A program made the position numbers and the translations under genes. The notes beneath the pieces were generated by a model. It ran no database searches, was not told the origin of the DNA, and saw only the letters and a list, made by a program, of their open reading frames with translations. From Clostridium sp. CAG:1013 (GTDB lineage: Bacteria; Bacillota; Clostridia; Oscillospirales; Acutalibacteraceae), in the NCBI GenBank assembly GCA_000432995.1, contig HF972664.1:27202-32935 (forward strand): a stretch of 5,734 nt of DNA, in the 5' to 3' direction. How positions within the stretch are numbered: position 1 is the stretch's first letter; the number at the start of each line of letters is the position of its first letter. Of this stretch, positions 4,744-5,734 are shown one piece after another.

Positions 4744-5734
4744 ATGCATCCTATCAGTGTCATGATAAAACCCGCCAGCTCCAGCTGCAACCTACAATGT
4801 AAATACTGCTTTTACGCCGACGAAGCTTCCCTTCGAGAGATTCCCAATTATGGAATCATGGACCCACAGGTGTTGGAAAAGACCGTTGCCCTGTTTATAG
4901 GGTCCGCCAGAGGTAGCTGTTCCTTCGCGTTTCAAGGTGGTGAACCTACACTGGCTGGCCTGGATTTTTTCAGACAAGTAGTAGCTCTCCAAGAAAAATA
5001 CGCCCGACCTGGTCTCAAGGTGACCAACGCCTTACAGACGAACGGAATGGTGCTGGATGAGGAATGGTGCCGCTTCCTTGCCAAACATCATTTCTTGGTG
5101 GGATTGTCCCTGGACGGGATCAAAGACACCCATGACCGATACCGCCTGTGCCGTGACGGAAAAGGCAGCTACACTTCAGTTCTACGGGCTGCACAGCTCA
5201 TGGCAACCCATCACGTGGACTTTAACATCTTAACGGTGGTCACGGCACAGCTGGCCCGGAACATCACCAAGGTTTACAGATTTTACAAAAAGAACGGCTG
5301 GCTGTACCACCAGTATATTCCTTGTATGGATGCTCTGGAAGAGGAGCGCGGCGGGAATGAGTACTCTCTCAATCCAAAGGCGTATGGGGAATTTCTCAAA
5401 AAGCTGTTCGACCTGTGGTACCATGATTTCAGCCAGGGCTTTATGGTCTCTATCCGCTACTTTGATAACCTTCTGCAAATCCTTCAGGGAATGCCCCCAG
5501 AGAACTGCGCGATGATGGGTCACTGCAACGTTTATTACTTAGTGGAAGCTGACGGCAGCGTTTTCCCCTGTGATTTCTACGCCCTGGATCCATACCGTCT
5601 GGGCAATCTGAATACAGACACTGTGGAACAAATGGACAAGCAGCGTCACGCCATCCGCTTTGTGGAGGACTCTCTTGAGAAGACCGAACAATGCCGAAAC
5701 TGCCAGTGGTATTTCCTCTGTCGAGGCGGCTGCC
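4744..5734 (+). CDS. Anaerobic sulfatase-maturating enzyme (radical SAM, SPASM domain), 3' truncated by window
   Basis: This enzyme uses S-adenosylmethionine and iron-sulfur clusters to oxidise the active-site Cys (or Ser) of sulfatases to formylglycine in anaerobes. ATG 4744 follows AGGAGG at 4731-4736. The radical SAM motif is Cys15-x3-Cys19-x2-Cys22 (CNLQCKYCFYAD), and the SAM-contacting GGEP is at 65-68. The SPASM cysteines visible are 255, 261, 276, 317, 320, 326 and 330. From memory of the characterised C. perfringens anSMEcpe, these positions, the proposed catalytic base Asp277 (PCDFY) and Tyr24 fall at the same residue numbers, so the assignment is firm. anSMEcpe is about 370 residues; 330 are present here, and the last auxiliary-cluster Cys (348 there) lies beyond the window. 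Its neighbour, the sulfatase, carries the CxPxR motif it should modify. The enzyme is oxygen-sensitive, which supports an anaerobic host. Confidence 0.95.
   Translation, partial: MHPISVMIKPASSSCNLQCKYCFYADEASLREIPNYGIMDPQVLEKTVALFIGSARGSCSFAFQGGEPTLAGLDFFRQVVALQEKYARPGLKVTNALQTNGMVLDEEWCRFLAKHHFLVGLSLDGIKDTHDRYRLCRDGKGSYTSVLRAAQLMATHHVDFNILTVVTAQLARNITKVYRFYKKNGWLYHQYIPCMDALEEERGGNEYSLNPKAYGEFLKKLFDLWYHDFSQGFMVSIRYFDNLLQILQGMPPENCAMMGHCNVYYLVEADGSVFPCDFYALDPYRLGNLNTDTVEQMDKQRHAIRFVEDSLEKTEQCRNCQWYFLCRGGC

Noticed and set aside
1..5734. tRNA, rRNA, CRISPR array, insertion sequence or attachment site
   Set aside because: No repeat-spacer pattern, cloverleaf, transposase frame or terminal inverted repeats were seen; coding regions fill almost the whole window.

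Overview
The window (about 53-55% GC by eye) looks like a chromosomal segment of a strictly anaerobic gut-type Bacillota, probably a Clostridia/Oscillospiraceae-like organism. The reasons are an oxygen-sensitive anaerobic sulfatase-maturating enzyme (anSME) that matches the Clostridium perfringens enzyme closely from memory, strong AGGAGG-type Shine-Dalgarno sites, compact gene spacing and short paired CHR transporters. The genus assignment is inference.

Layout: (1) positions 1-900, + strand, hold the C-terminal 299 residues of a GH127/DUF1680-type glycoside hydrolase cut by the window edge. (2) Positions 928-1785, - strand, hold a LysR-family regulator that converges on the hydrolase. (3) Positions 1786-1892 are a divergent promoter region with good sigma-A-like elements on both strands and several small repeats. 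(4) Positions 1893-3010 hold two short CHR-family 'chromate transporter' subunits, translationally coupled by a GTGA overlap. (5) Positions 3043-4677 hold a cytosolic Cys-type sulfatase only 32 bp downstream, with no terminator visible before it. (6) Positions 4514-4680 hold an A8 run with a hairpin, then a terminator-like hairpin, then a promoter with a dyad over its -10. All of this lies inside or next to the odd C-terminal tail of the sulfatase frame. (7) From 4744 to the window end runs the anSME, 330 residues present, with its last part missing.

How the genes fit: the anSME converts the active-site cysteine of the sulfatase (Cys50 in CMPAR) to formylglycine, so these two neighbours are an enzyme and its activator. 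The sulfatase has no signal peptide, so it should release sulfate inside the cell. The CHR pair just upstream belongs to a family named for chromate, a structural analogue of sulfate. The most interesting idea here is that the LysR-CHR-CHR-sulfatase-anSME cluster is a sulfated-substrate module in which the CHR pair handles the liberated sulfate rather than environmental chromate. A second point is that the last ~50 residues of the sulfatase frame look like intergenic DNA read through after a one-base slip in an A8 run.
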